Position numbers and translations under genes: made by a program
Origin: an uncultured Candidatus Melainabacteria bacterium
Lineage (GTDB): Bacteria > Cyanobacteriota > Vampirovibrionia > Gastranaerophilales > Gastranaerophilaceae
Length of the DNA: 44,685 bases
Direction of reading: 5' to 3'
Assembly (NCBI GenBank): GCA_949915775.1
Contig: CATLEG010000005.1
Coordinates: 1 to 44,685, forward strand
The notes under the pieces: generated by a model
The model's database searches: none
What the model was told of the DNA's origin: nothing
The model's input: the letters and a program-made list of their open reading frames with translations, nothing else
Shown here: positions 1 to 9,084 of the stretch, in pieces
Position numbering within the stretch: the first letter of the stretch is position 1
Layout of the letters: every line of letters starts with the position of its first letter

Positions 1-1654
1 CCTGTGCTTGTTTCAATTGTTTCTGATTGCGAGATACTTCGGCTAAAGCCTCAGTATGACGTTTTATTTGTTCGGTTAAGGCTGTTATCTTTGCATCAAG
101 TTCTTTTACCGCATTTATCAAGGCATAAAACATGTCTTCTTTGCGGATTGTTAAAAAGCCGTCTGAACCCTTTTTCACAGCATTTGGAAAAACTTTTTGC
201 AAATCCTGTGCGATTACACCGACATGCGGAACTTTTTTGTCGTCTTTTTTGTATGTATAATTAAAAACTTTTAACTGACGAATTTTATCTAAACCGGAAG
301 TAGATTCTGTACCGACGTATTTTAATCGACGGTCGGATGGTAGATAAGGACCTCCAGCTCTGCTACCATGCCTTTTATAATACCCATCATTATCATACAA
401 TGGATACATATCAGTCATTAATGCTCCTGTTTCCATATGGTGAGTACGTAATCTAATATTTCCAGTATTAGTTGACAATTCGACATCACCATCAACTCTC
501 AAATTGCCTTTGATATATACAGTTGAGTTACTATTACCCAGATATACAATATCACTTGCATCAGAAGCTTCTGTACTGCCGCTTTCCGGACCAGAATTAG
601 CACCTATACACGTTTTGTTAGATCCGGTTACACCTGCACAAGCACCAAAACCTAATGCAGTATTATTAGATACATTAGTTGGTCCACTTACATCATATTG
701 ATAAGCATTAATTAATGCAGCGGCACCTACAGCTGTATTTTTTGACCCTGTTGCATTATCAAATAAAGCATCTAAACCAATCGCGACATTATCAATACCT
801 GTTGTATTTCCGCGTCCCGCTTGTTTACCTATAAATGTATTAGAATTCCCAGTTGTATTATGTAAGCCTGCCCAAACACCTAAAATAGTATTATCAACAC
901 CTGACGTATTATTTACCAAAGCCATATGACCAATAGCAGTATTTTGTTCTCCTAAAGTGTTATGATATAATGCTTGATTACCAATAGCAATATTGTTTTT
1001 AGCTGTAGTATTACTTCCCGCCATATAACCAATAGAAATTCCATAATCACCGCCAGACTTTGCACTATAACCCAAAACAACCGAATAATCACCTGTTGTT
1101 GAATCTCCGGATGTAGCACCTAAAGATGCATTATAACCAATTACAACACCGCCTTTTTTTAATGCTTTAGCGGAATTTCCTATCAATACTCCATAATCTG
1201 AACCAGGATTAACATTTTTTCCTAAAGCTGTTGTATTTGACCCAATTGTTGAAAGACCACTGGCAAAAGAACCTAACATCATACCATTTGATCCTAAATA
1301 CATATCAGCAGTTTTTGTTCCATTCAATTTGAAAGAAATTGCCGGTGTTGAGGTATTTGGAGTATTTATTATCAGTTTACCGGAATCGGTAGCCGCTTTT
1401 GTTGACTGACCTAACATTGCTGATTGGGTATCTTTTACCCCAAAATACGCATCTATACTATCCAAACCTGCCCAGCGCCATGGTGATGATTGACTGTTAT
1501 CTGAACGCATTTTGGTCGTCATTACTGGAGCCATTGCGGCCAATATTATACTCATTATCAAGAGCACAACCATCATTTCTGCTAACGTAAAGGCATTAAT
1601 ATTTCTAGCGTTAAAATTTTTATGCCAAAAATTAGCATAACTTAATATTTTCAT
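1..1654 (-). CDS. Pseudopilin-like protein with YadA-head-like repeats and C-terminal S74-type (tail-spike chaperone) domain; partial, runs off left edge
   Basis: Manual reverse translation from ATG at 1654: MKILSYANFWHKNFNARNINAFTLAEMMVVLLIMSIILAAMAPVM (prepilin-like), repeats such as NTAIGHMALVNNTSGVDNTILGVWAGLHNTTGNSNTFIGKQAG, then SDRRLKYVGTESTSGLDKIRQLKVFNYTYKKDDKKVPHVGVIAQDLQKVFPNAV. No in-frame stop before the window edge; GGGATGG upstream of ATG. Confidence 0.88.
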   Translation of the reverse strand, partial: MKILSYANFWHKNFNARNINAFTLAEMMVVLLIMSIILAAMAPVMTTKMRSDNSQSSPWRWAGLDSIDAYFGVKDTQSAMLGQSTKAATDSGKLIINTPNTSTPAISFKLNGTKTADMYLGSNGMMLGSFASGLSTIGSNTTALGKNVNPGSDYGVLIGNSAKALKKGGVVIGYNASLGATSGDSTTGDYSVVLGYSAKSGGDYGISIGYMAGSNTTAKNNIAIGNQALYHNTLGEQNTAIGHMALVNNTSGVDNTILGVWAGLHNTTGNSNTFIGKQAGRGNTTGIDNVAIGLDALFDNATGSKNTAVGAAALINAYQYDVSGPTNVSNNTALGFGACAGVTGSNKTCIGANSGPESGSTEASDASDIVYLGNSNSTVYIKGNLRVDGDVELSTNTGNIRLRTHHMETGALMTDMYPLYDNDGYYKRHGSRAGGPYLPSDRRLKYVGTESTSGLDKIRQLKVFNYTYKKDDKKVPHVGVIAQDLQKVFPNAVKKGSDGFLTIRKEDMFYALINAVKELDAKITALTEQIKRHTEALAEVSRNQKQLKQAQ

Positions 1655-1716
1655 ACTTCCATCCCTTTCATTATTAATATTATAACGTATTTTTTAAAAA
1701 ATTCAAGTCATTAAAA

Positions 1717-2502
1717 TTATTTAAAATAGTATTCAATATCGGAATTTAAGTCTAATTTTTTCGCATTTTTTTTAAAAATTTTTGATTTTATACCCATTTT
1801 TGCGAGTCTGTATTGCAAACTTATTAGAAGTACGCCTAAACCGTATTTACATGAACGTACAAAATTAATTGATGAAGCTTCTTTAAAATATTTTGTAGGA
1901 CAAGATATTTCACCAATTTTATAATTATTATAAAAAAGAAGTGCTATTATTTCGTTATCAAAAATAAAATCATCATCACATTCAGCCAACGGTAAATTTT
2001 CCAGAACTTCTTTTGTAAACCCTCGAAAACCTGTATGATATTCTGATAGTTTTTCGCCTGTAAAAAAGTTTTCAAAACCTGTTAAAAACTTATTGGCAAA
2101 AAACTTATATAATGGCATTCCGCCTTTTAATGCTGAATTTCCAAGCATTCTTGATGCAAAAACAGCGTCGTATTGTCCAAAAGCCATCATACTTACAATC
2201 GCAGGTATAAGTTTTGGGGTGTATTGATAATCGGGATGCAGCATTACAACAATATCAGCTCCTGCTTTTAAAGCTGCTTTATAACAAGATTTTTGGTTTC
2301 CGCCATAACCTTTATTTTCTTTATGAACAATTGTTGTAATATTTAATTCTTTAGATACTTGTTTTGTATTATCCTGAGAATTGTCATCAACAAGAATAAC
2401 TTCATCGACGAAATCTTTATAAATTTCGTCATAAGTTTGTTTAAGTGTCTTCTCTGCATTATACGCAGGCATTATTACAACTATTTTTTTATTATTTAGC
2501 AT
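1717..2502 (-). CDS. Glycosyltransferase family 2 (dolichol-phosphate mannosyltransferase-like)
   Basis: VVIMPAYNAEKTLKQTYDEI, EVILVDDNSQDNT, HPDYQYTPKLIP motifs. Confidence 0.85.
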   Translation of the reverse strand: MLNNKKIVVIMPAYNAEKTLKQTYDEIYKDFVDEVILVDDNSQDNTKQVSKELNITTIVHKENKGYGGNQKSCYKAALKAGADIVVMLHPDYQYTPKLIPAIVSMMAFGQYDAVFASRMLGNSALKGGMPLYKFFANKFLTGFENFFTGEKLSEYHTGFRGFTKEVLENLPLAECDDDFIFDNEIIALLFYNNYKIGEISCPTKYFKEASSINFVRSCKYGLGVLLISLQYRLAKMGIKSKIFKKNAKKLDLNSDIEYYFK

Positions 2503-2504
2503 TT

Positions 2505-2780
2505 TTTACCCTTGGGCGGCTCATATAAAGCTTTATCGAATCTTTTACTATTTTCCAAACCGCCTACTGTGTTATTTTATCATAAATCGTTGACAATTTA
2601 CCCTTGGGCGGCTCATATAAAGTTTTACCGAATCTTTTATTATTTTCCAAACCGCCTACTGTGTTATTTTATCATAAATCGTTGACAATTTACCCTTGGG
2701 CGACTCATATAAAGTTTTACCGAATCTTTTATTATTTTCCAAACCGCCTACTGTGTCATTTTACTAGGAATCATTAGAAA
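2505..2780. repeat. Three-copy tandem repeat, 92-bp period, upstream of the glycosyltransferase gene
   Basis: TTTACCCTTGGGCGRCTCATATAAAG begins at 2505, 2597 and 2689; copies nearly identical. Confidence 0.9.
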
Positions 2781-2798
2781 ATTTTCGAATCTTTTAAT

Positions 2799-2822
2799 TT
2801 AAAAAAGGCGCCTTTCGGCACC
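2799..2822 (-). terminator. Intrinsic terminator after hpf
   Basis: Minus strand GGTGCC-GAAA-GGCGCC followed by TTTTTT, directly after the stop codon. Confidence 0.85.
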
Positions 2823-3176
2823 TTATTCTTCTACTGTTTCTGCAACATCTTCTGTTCTGATAGAAGATTTGTCTGAACCTAAGCTTTTTTCTTTGAATTT
2901 TTTAACTTGTCTGTCAAGTTTATCAGCTAATAAATCAATGCTTTCATACATAGAATCAGCTGATTCTTCGCAACGAACAACATCTCCAGAATTCAATTTA
3001 CAGCTTACTTCAGCTACGTGTTTTCCTGATGCTGACGGATTTTTAATTACGGACAACACTACATCAATTCCTTGAATCTGATCGTAATGATTTGCTACTT
3101 TGCCGACTTTTTCTTTAACATAAGCTTTAATAGCATCTGTAATTTCAATGTTTCTTCCGTTTACATAAATGTGCAT
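2823..3176 (-). CDS. hpf: Ribosome hibernation promoting factor / RaiA family
   Basis: MHIYVNGRNIEITDAIKAYVKEKVGKV...LLADKLDRQVKKFKEK. Confidence 0.9.
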   Translation of the reverse strand: MHIYVNGRNIEITDAIKAYVKEKVGKVANHYDQIQGIDVVLSVIKNPSASGKHVAEVSCKLNSGDVVRCEESADSMYESIDLLADKLDRQVKKFKEKSLGSDKSSIRTEDVAETVEE

Positions 3177-3244
3177 GTGAACCTCCTATAACATACTGCT
3201 TGTATATTATAACACATATAATCGGATTTTTAAAGTCCTAAAAT

Positions 3245-3490
3245 TTATTCTTCAACAATAAATTGCTGTAATTCAACATTAGGAGTACCGATAACACGCA
3301 CCAATTCCAGTACAGATGCTTTCATCTGGCATTTTTGAGAAGAACCGCTAAAGAAGTCTTTATAGAAACATCCTTCGCAATTGCAACCTCTTTTATAACA
3401 TTCAAGAGCCGTTGGAGTCCATCTTCTGACCGCTACTGCTCTACCCATATCCCTACTTCTAAACAATTTATTCTCCAATCTCTTACCCAA
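3245..3490 (-). CDS. Small Cys-rich conserved protein of unknown function (start uncertain; internal ATG at 3448 possible)
   Basis: RRWTPTALECYKRGCNCEGCFYKDFFSGSSQKCQMKASVLELV; ORF opens with TTG at 3490. Confidence 0.7.
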   Translation of the reverse strand: MGKRLENKLFRSRDMGRAVAVRRWTPTALECYKRGCNCEGCFYKDFFSGSSQKCQMKASVLELVRVIGTPNVELQQFIVEE

Positions 3491-3735
3491 ATCCGGTAAC
3501 CAGGTTATTCCCTTGTCCCCATTAGAGATGTGTCACTATACCAGTGCCCCATGCCTTAATAACTGCGGGTTTTCACCTCTCATATTTACATTATAAAAAA
3601 TCAGAAAATTATTTCAAGGGAAGACCATGTGATTGTGAATATTTGTAACAAACCCCGTTATCTGGGCTGTATAGGGAGTTTTCAAAAGTCAATCATGCCG
3701 GAAATTAAGCTATTACATGATTTGCGGAATAAAAA

Positions 3736-3769
3736 ACATGAAACCATGCTCATGGCATGGTTTTTCATG
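3736..3769 (-). terminator. Strong hairpin, probable terminator of the amidohydrolase gene
   Basis: CATGAAACCATGC-TCATG-GCATGGTTTTTCATG inverted repeat with T-rich tail on the minus strand. Confidence 0.6.
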
Positions 3770-3808
3770 ATTTTATGAACTATTAAGATTTGTAAAACTT
3801 ACAAATTT

Positions 3809-4921
3809 CTATTGTTTTGGCGGGTTTGAATTTTCTTTTTTTATTAAAAATTTATCCAATAAAACACCTACACCCAAAGCTACCACTCCACCAACAACAA
3901 ACCAGCCTTTGTGGATAGATTTTTTTATTTCTTTTTTTACATTTTTAATTGTTTTTCTTGCTTCTTGACCAAGATCAAAAATCTCTTCTGAATTTGGTTG
4001 TGCCCATGTTTTATTTACAAATAAATTCTCTGCATTACCGCTAAATATTTTATTTAAAGCTTTTTCCGCTTCTTCAGGTTTGTCTTTGTAAAATTCTTTT
4101 ATAGTATTCTCAATAAATCCTACAAATTTTCCATATTCTTCTTTAGTTCCCATTTCAGAAATTGGCGTGTCTGAGCCAAACATAATTCTATTTTCACCAA
4201 TTTTTTCAAGTGCTTGTTTTAAAATTCCTTTGTTAGTTTCTGCATTGTTACCCATTCCGGTGAGCCATGAAATATCTACAAACAAATTCGCTTCCCCTGT
4301 TTTTATGGCTTTTGAAATATCATCAATAGTTTTTGTCATCTGCTCAGGATTTGCCATCAAATCAATATGATAAAGAACAACAGGATGATTTGGATGTTTT
4401 TTTGCAAGTTTTATAATTTGTTCCGGATCAGATTTTCCGTCAGTTACTGAGTGAAATACACTTGGCAATCTTTTTTCTTGCGCAAGATTCATATATTGAG
4501 AATAAATTTCAAAATTATCCTTTATCGGCATATTTGTGTTTGACGGATGAAACTTCATGCCGTAAAATTCTCCGGACTCAAGTGCTTGAGTTATTGCACT
4601 AGTATCTTTTGAAATTCCAGGCTGACAGCTAATTAGCGGGTATAATTTTACCTTTTCATTACCTGAAAGTTTTGCCATTTCTTTAGCATTATCAACTTCT
4701 GATTGAAAAATATCACTGTCAAGAGCACTTAAACCGGACAAAGAACTTACCATTACACCTTTAACATTATGAGGCTCAACTGTAGATATAATATTATTGA
4801 CAGAATAATCCATTAATTTATTGCCATGCATACCATCATACATCTTACCCACATGTCCATGTACATCAAAAATTTCTCTGTTTCCTTTGAATGCAAATCC
4901 TGAAATACCTTGAATCTTCAT
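3809..4921 (-). CDS. Amidohydrolase-2 family (TIM-barrel metal-dependent hydrolase) with C-terminal transmembrane anchor
   Basis: FDVHGHVGKMYDGM, GMKFHPSNTNMP, RIMFGSDTPIS; C-terminal WFVVGGVVALGVGVLLDKFLIKK. Confidence 0.75.
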   Translation of the reverse strand: MKIQGISGFAFKGNREIFDVHGHVGKMYDGMHGNKLMDYSVNNIISTVEPHNVKGVMVSSLSGLSALDSDIFQSEVDNAKEMAKLSGNEKVKLYPLISCQPGISKDTSAITQALESGEFYGMKFHPSNTNMPIKDNFEIYSQYMNLAQEKRLPSVFHSVTDGKSDPEQIIKLAKKHPNHPVVLYHIDLMANPEQMTKTIDDISKAIKTGEANLFVDISWLTGMGNNAETNKGILKQALEKIGENRIMFGSDTPISEMGTKEEYGKFVGFIENTIKEFYKDKPEEAEKALNKIFSGNAENLFVNKTWAQPNSEEIFDLGQEARKTIKNVKKEIKKSIHKGWFVVGGVVALGVGVLLDKFLIKKENSNPPKQ

Positions 4922-4932
4922 AAACTAACTCC

Positions 4933-5586
4933 TTACATAAAAAACCACAAGATTATTTTAGCATATCTTGCTAAAAATACAAGTGCAAATGAGAATATTA
5001 AATCGTATATAATTTTAATACCGCTTTGAGCAGCAATCCAGCCGCTCATAAATGTCCAGCCTTCATGTTTAAGTCCGGCGATAAAAAGCATATATAAAAC
5101 ACCAATTAAATGAATTGTTAACACTCCGACTAAAACCGCATGTAAAATATTTCGATTGGAAAATCCGCTTTTTAAAATTGAACCTGCAAAAAATACTGCC
5201 GGAATATATGCCAGAATATAACCAAAACCATATTCAAAAATATATTTTGGCCCGCCTCCAAGTGCAAAAACAGGAATTACAAAAAGACCGAGTAAAATAT
5301 AAGTTAAAATTGCCGCAATACCATATTTTCTGCCTAAAAAAGCACCAACAAACATTACGACAGGAATTTGCGGTATAAATTTATATGTATAAATAAAGTC
5401 AAGAATATTAAGATTTCCACCGCTAAATATATCTTTTGGAATAATAAAATGTGTAATATTTAGCTGTAAAAATGTAGAAATAATTATTAAAAAAATACAA
5501 CAAAGAATTAAAAGCAAACTTCCAATACTGAATCTAATCCCCTCAACTTGTTTTTTTACAACTTTTTTTACAACTTTATCTGTCAT
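4933..5586 (-). CDS. bioY: BioY-family biotin transporter component
   Basis: FIPQIPVVMFVGAFLGRKYGIAAILTYILLGLFVIPVFALGGG, GFGYILAYIPAVFFAG. Confidence 0.8.
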   Translation of the reverse strand: MTDKVVKKVVKKQVEGIRFSIGSLLLILCCIFLIIISTFLQLNITHFIIPKDIFSGGNLNILDFIYTYKFIPQIPVVMFVGAFLGRKYGIAAILTYILLGLFVIPVFALGGGPKYIFEYGFGYILAYIPAVFFAGSILKSGFSNRNILHAVLVGVLTIHLIGVLYMLFIAGLKHEGWTFMSGWIAAQSGIKIIYDLIFSFALVFLARYAKIILWFFM

Positions 5587-6103
5587 AACAAATTTTCCCG
5601 TTTAATTCTAAAACTCTTTTGTCAAAATTCGATTTAAATTTATCGTAAAAAATATTTTCAGTCCACATAATAAGAGCATCTTCGTTATTATCTTGATAGT
5701 AACCTTTTCTTATACCTAATGATTTAAAGCCGTATTTTTCGTAAAGTGCAATCGCGGCAGTATTTCCGGCACGAACTTCAAGAGTAATAAATTTAACCAT
5801 ATTTTTATAACAAGTATCAATAATAGTTTTTAAAAGTGCTTCGGCAATATGGTTTCTTCTATATTTTGGAGTTACAGCAATATTTGTAACATGAGCTTCT
5901 TCAAGAATCTGCCAGCAGCCGGCATAAGCTACTAATTCACCATCTTCGCTAAATACGCTGAAATATTTAGCAAGACTATTAGATAATTCACTTAAAAATG
6001 AATCTTTAGACCAATGATGCGGCCCATAGCATAGTGCTTCTATATCTATAATTTTATCAACATCCGATTTTTCCATCGGTTTAATTTTTACAGATAAATT
6101 CAT
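5576..6103 (-). CDS. rimI: Ribosomal protein S18-alanine N-acetyltransferase RimI-like (GNAT)
   Basis: VTNIAVTPKYRRNHIAEALLKTII, LEVRAGNTAAIALYEKYGFKSLGIRKGYY. Confidence 0.85.
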   Translation of the reverse strand: MNLSVKIKPMEKSDVDKIIDIEALCYGPHHWSKDSFLSELSNSLAKYFSVFSEDGELVAYAGCWQILEEAHVTNIAVTPKYRRNHIAEALLKTIIDTCYKNMVKFITLEVRAGNTAAIALYEKYGFKSLGIRKGYYQDNNEDALIMWTENIFYDKFKSNFDKRVLELNGKICYDR

Positions 6104-6316
6104 AAATTAATCATATCATACAAATTGACCGACAGCAATTTATTAACTTTTATTTACCTCTTGATTAAATGTGGACAATATGCTAGAATTCTTAGTAAAG
6201 AGGGAAAATGGGAACGAGCGTTCGTTAGATCCTGAAACAAGTTCAGGATGACTAGAAAGCGAAGTGACTGACCAAGATATACAAAATACCATGGAAATCA
6301 ACAAAGAGGGTAAAAA

Positions 6317-7189
6317 ATGAAGAATATCGTTGTTTATACAGACCAAAATGAATCAAAATTAGCTGATGTATTAGCTCAAATAGAAGATTCAAATGTAAGA
6401 ATTGAGAATGCTGATAATCTTAAAGATTATGAGACACTAAATCCCGGATTAGTTGTTATAGAAAGTGTTCCTAATATTAAAGATGTTCTAATGACAACAA
6501 AATTCAAAGTGCCTGCCTTATTTATAGGAAATGTTTTTAAAGGTTCTACAGTAAGAGCGGTTATTTTTGATTTTATCAATACTCCGGTTGATAATATGGA
6601 ACTTGTAATAAGAGCAAATGCACTTTTAAAATATAAAGAATTACGTGACAAATTAAAAGTTGTTTCAACAACTGACGAATTGACAGGTTTACATAACAGA
6701 AAATACATGCAGGAACGCCTTGAACAGGAAATCTCTCGTGCAAAACGTTATGGAAACCAACTTTCTTGTCTTTTATTTGATTTAGACTTCTTTAAAGTTG
6801 TTAATGATATTTACGGTTATGAATGGGGCGATGTATTACTACGTTCTATTGCTGACAAACTTAAACAATTAATCAGAAAAGAAGATATTTTAACACGTTA
6901 TGGTGATGAAGAATTTTTATTAATCCTTCCAAATACTTCTGAAGAAAATGCATTCTTATTTGCAGAAAGATTTAGACGTGATATAGAAAAAATGGAATTC
7001 ATTCCGGCAGGTGAAGAAGAAAGACATCCGATTACAATTTCAGGCGGAATTTCTACATATCCTTGTATTGAAGATACAAATGAAGATGCTAATACAATTA
7101 TACGTTATGCAGAACATGCTTTGTATAATGCAAAAAAACGCGGTAAAAACAAAATTGTCCAATTTTCAAAATTAAATTTAGGTGAATAA
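6317..7189 (+). CDS. GGDEF-domain protein with N-terminal receiver-like domain; signature is GDEEF
   Basis: TDELTGLHNRKYMQERLEQEISRAKRYGNQLSCLLFDLDFFKVVND ... RKEDILTRYGDEEFLLILP. Confidence 0.88.
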   Translation: MKNIVVYTDQNESKLADVLAQIEDSNVRIENADNLKDYETLNPGLVVIESVPNIKDVLMTTKFKVPALFIGNVFKGSTVRAVIFDFINTPVDNMELVIRANALLKYKELRDKLKVVSTTDELTGLHNRKYMQERLEQEISRAKRYGNQLSCLLFDLDFFKVVNDIYGYEWGDVLLRSIADKLKQLIRKEDILTRYGDEEFLLILPNTSEENAFLFAERFRRDIEKMEFIPAGEEERHPITISGGISTYPCIEDTNEDANTIIRYAEHALYNAKKRGKNKIVQFSKLNLGE

Positions 7190-7199
7190 GGAACAAATT

Positions 7200-7922
7200 A
7201 TGAAAAAGAATATTTTATTACTAATGGTTATGCTGCTATCAACTGTTACAGCTAATGCTGTGAACTGGCAATTTATTCCAAATGACAACAATATGAATTT
7301 GATGATTGATGAAGATTCTGTCAGATATATCAACAATAACGAAACTTATTATGCAATAAGATTTAAAGTTTTAGATAATCCTGAAAAAGTTGCATATATA
7401 AAATCAAATTCAGAAACTGGTTACATTGGTATAATTGAAACTGGAGATTATACTGAAAAATCTTATAAACCGCATTCTGTATTTTATAATGCACATGTAT
7501 TTATGAAACCATTAAAAGAAGATTCTTTCCTCACATATGCAAACGATTATGTATCGAGTTTGCTTATTGACAGCAATATTGCAGAAAATATAAACGATGA
7601 AGAAAATATTAAACCTGTATCTTATAAAGGACTTGATACACAGGCATTTCTTGCGCAGGTAAGAAGTAAGTTATGGCAAAATTGGAATCCGCCTAAAAAT
7701 AATGTAAATGCAACAATTATGGTTACATTAGGCACAGACGGAAGTTTGCAAAATTATAAATTTACAAAAGAATCAGGTGATGAAGAAACAGACAGATCTA
7801 TTATAAGTGCAATTGAACAAACTGTACCATATATAAAATTTCCTCATTCAGTTAAAAATAGCAGTGCTGCAAATTTCCAATTTACATTTGATAAAAAATT
7901 GTTTAAAAAATCTGTTTATTAA
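7200..7922 (+). CDS. Exported protein with TonB C-terminal-like domain
   Basis: Signal peptide MKKNILLLMVMLLSTVTANA; LWQNWNPPKNNVNATIMVTLGTDGSLQNYKFTKESGDEETDRSIISAIEQ. Confidence 0.7.
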   Translation: MKKNILLLMVMLLSTVTANAVNWQFIPNDNNMNLMIDEDSVRYINNNETYYAIRFKVLDNPEKVAYIKSNSETGYIGIIETGDYTEKSYKPHSVFYNAHVFMKPLKEDSFLTYANDYVSSLLIDSNIAENINDEENIKPVSYKGLDTQAFLAQVRSKLWQNWNPPKNNVNATIMVTLGTDGSLQNYKFTKESGDEETDRSIISAIEQTVPYIKFPHSVKNSSAANFQFTFDKKLFKKSVY

Positions 7923-7931
7923 AAATAAAGG

Positions 7932-8078
7932 ATTTATATACAAGTTTACACTAAATAATAATAAGACAATGTCATTCTGAGCATAGCGAAGAATCTATAA
8001 TAAAAAAGAGATTCTTCGGGCTAAAGCCCTCAGAATGACCTAATTCTGCTTATCTCTTGTATAAACTTGTATATAAGT
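7932..8078. repeat. MITE-like element, copy 1
   Basis: Left end ATTTATATACAAGTTTACACT (7932-7952); inverted right end ending TAAACTTGTATATAAGT (8062-8078); internal GTCATTCTGAG palindrome. Confidence 0.8.
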
Positions 8079-8099
8079 TCCCAAAATAATTTGACGACA

Positions 8100-8130
8100 A
8101 AAAAGAACCTCAAAAGAGGTTCTTTTTTTG
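8100..8130. terminator. Bidirectional hairpin terminator
   Basis: AAAGAACCTC-AAAA-GAGGTTCTTTTTTTG. Confidence 0.8.
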
Positions 8131-8143
8131 TTTTTCTAAATCC

Positions 8144-8335
8144 TTAAACAGCTTTTTGTACTTTACCTGCTCTTAAACAAGATGTACAAACTTTAATTCT
8201 TTTAACAGTACCGTTCATATTAACTTTTACAGATTGTAAGTTTGGTTCTTGAGTATGAACGATTTGTTTATGAGAGAATGTTAATTTTGCTGCTTTCTTC
8301 GGTTGTTTTCCGCATATTTCACATTTTTTTGCCAT
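8144..8335 (-). CDS. rpmB: 50S ribosomal protein L28
   Basis: MAKKCEICGKQPKKAAKLTFSHKQIVHTQEPNLQSVKVNMNGTVKRIKVCTSCLRAGKV. Confidence 0.95.
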   Translation of the reverse strand: MAKKCEICGKQPKKAAKLTFSHKQIVHTQEPNLQSVKVNMNGTVKRIKVCTSCLRAGKVQKAV

Positions 8336-8478
8336 TTTTCTATTCCTTTTCTAGTTCGTGTAATTCAATCATATCTTAAAAATCTGAAAAAATCAAGAAC
8401 CATGTTAAAATTATTTAAGATACTTGTATAAAAAATATAATTATGATATATTTATTTTTGTAGATTAGGGAAATAAGC

Positions 8479-9018
8479 ATGAAGAGTTCAACTATCAGAA
8501 GATCAAATTTATCAAAAGAAAAAATGGCTGTTTTAGAGGCTATATCAAAATACAGACACGATACTTATGACAATTCACCAGGAATTTACGTTCGTCCAAA
8601 TCGTGAAAAAGAGTTAGATGTTTTATGGCAGAATTTTAAAGTTAATCAAAAATCTGACAAATCACCTAATGTTTATTTGATGGCCGGTTTTATTACCGGA
8701 GCTGTTGTCATGCTTATTTTAACAGTTCTTATCAGTTTTTCTGCTAAAAGTATTAATACTGTAAAAGAAAATTCTGTTGCTCCGGTTAAGAAAGAAAAAT
8801 TAAGTTTGAACTTTTTACCATCATCACAAAAAACAGAAGATGAAACTGCCGTCAATGAAGTTTACACAGTACAAAATGGCGACACAATGGAAGCTATCTT
8901 GGTTAGATTTTACGGTTCTTACAGCAAAGAAAAAGAATCACTTGTTTTAAAAACTAATAACATGACAAATCCAAATAAACTTTCAATCGGACAGCAATTG
9001 ACCATTCCGATGGAATAG
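8479..9018 (+). CDS. Membrane-anchored LysM-domain protein
   Basis: TM VYLMAGFITGAVVMLILTVLISF; LysM VYTVQNGDTMEAILVRFYGSYSKEKESLVLKTNNMTNPNKLSIGQQLTIP. Confidence 0.85.
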   Translation: MKSSTIRRSNLSKEKMAVLEAISKYRHDTYDNSPGIYVRPNREKELDVLWQNFKVNQKSDKSPNVYLMAGFITGAVVMLILTVLISFSAKSINTVKENSVAPVKKEKLSLNFLPSSQKTEDETAVNEVYTVQNGDTMEAILVRFYGSYSKEKESLVLKTNNMTNPNKLSIGQQLTIPME

Positions 9019-9084
9019 TGCTACGCACGTAGCCCTGTTAGTAAATATCGGTGAAGACTTAAAAGATATTTGTATAAGTTATAC

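Noticed and set aside
4-1590. Plus-strand ORFs of 60-90 aa at the left edge
   Set aside because: Antisense to the much longer pseudopilin/S74 ORF on the minus strand.
6143-6346. 67-aa minus ORF (SSHPELVSGSNERS)
   Set aside because: Peptide is the translation of a CCTGAAACAAGTTCAGG palindromic repeat and overlaps the GGDEF gene start region; not a credible gene.
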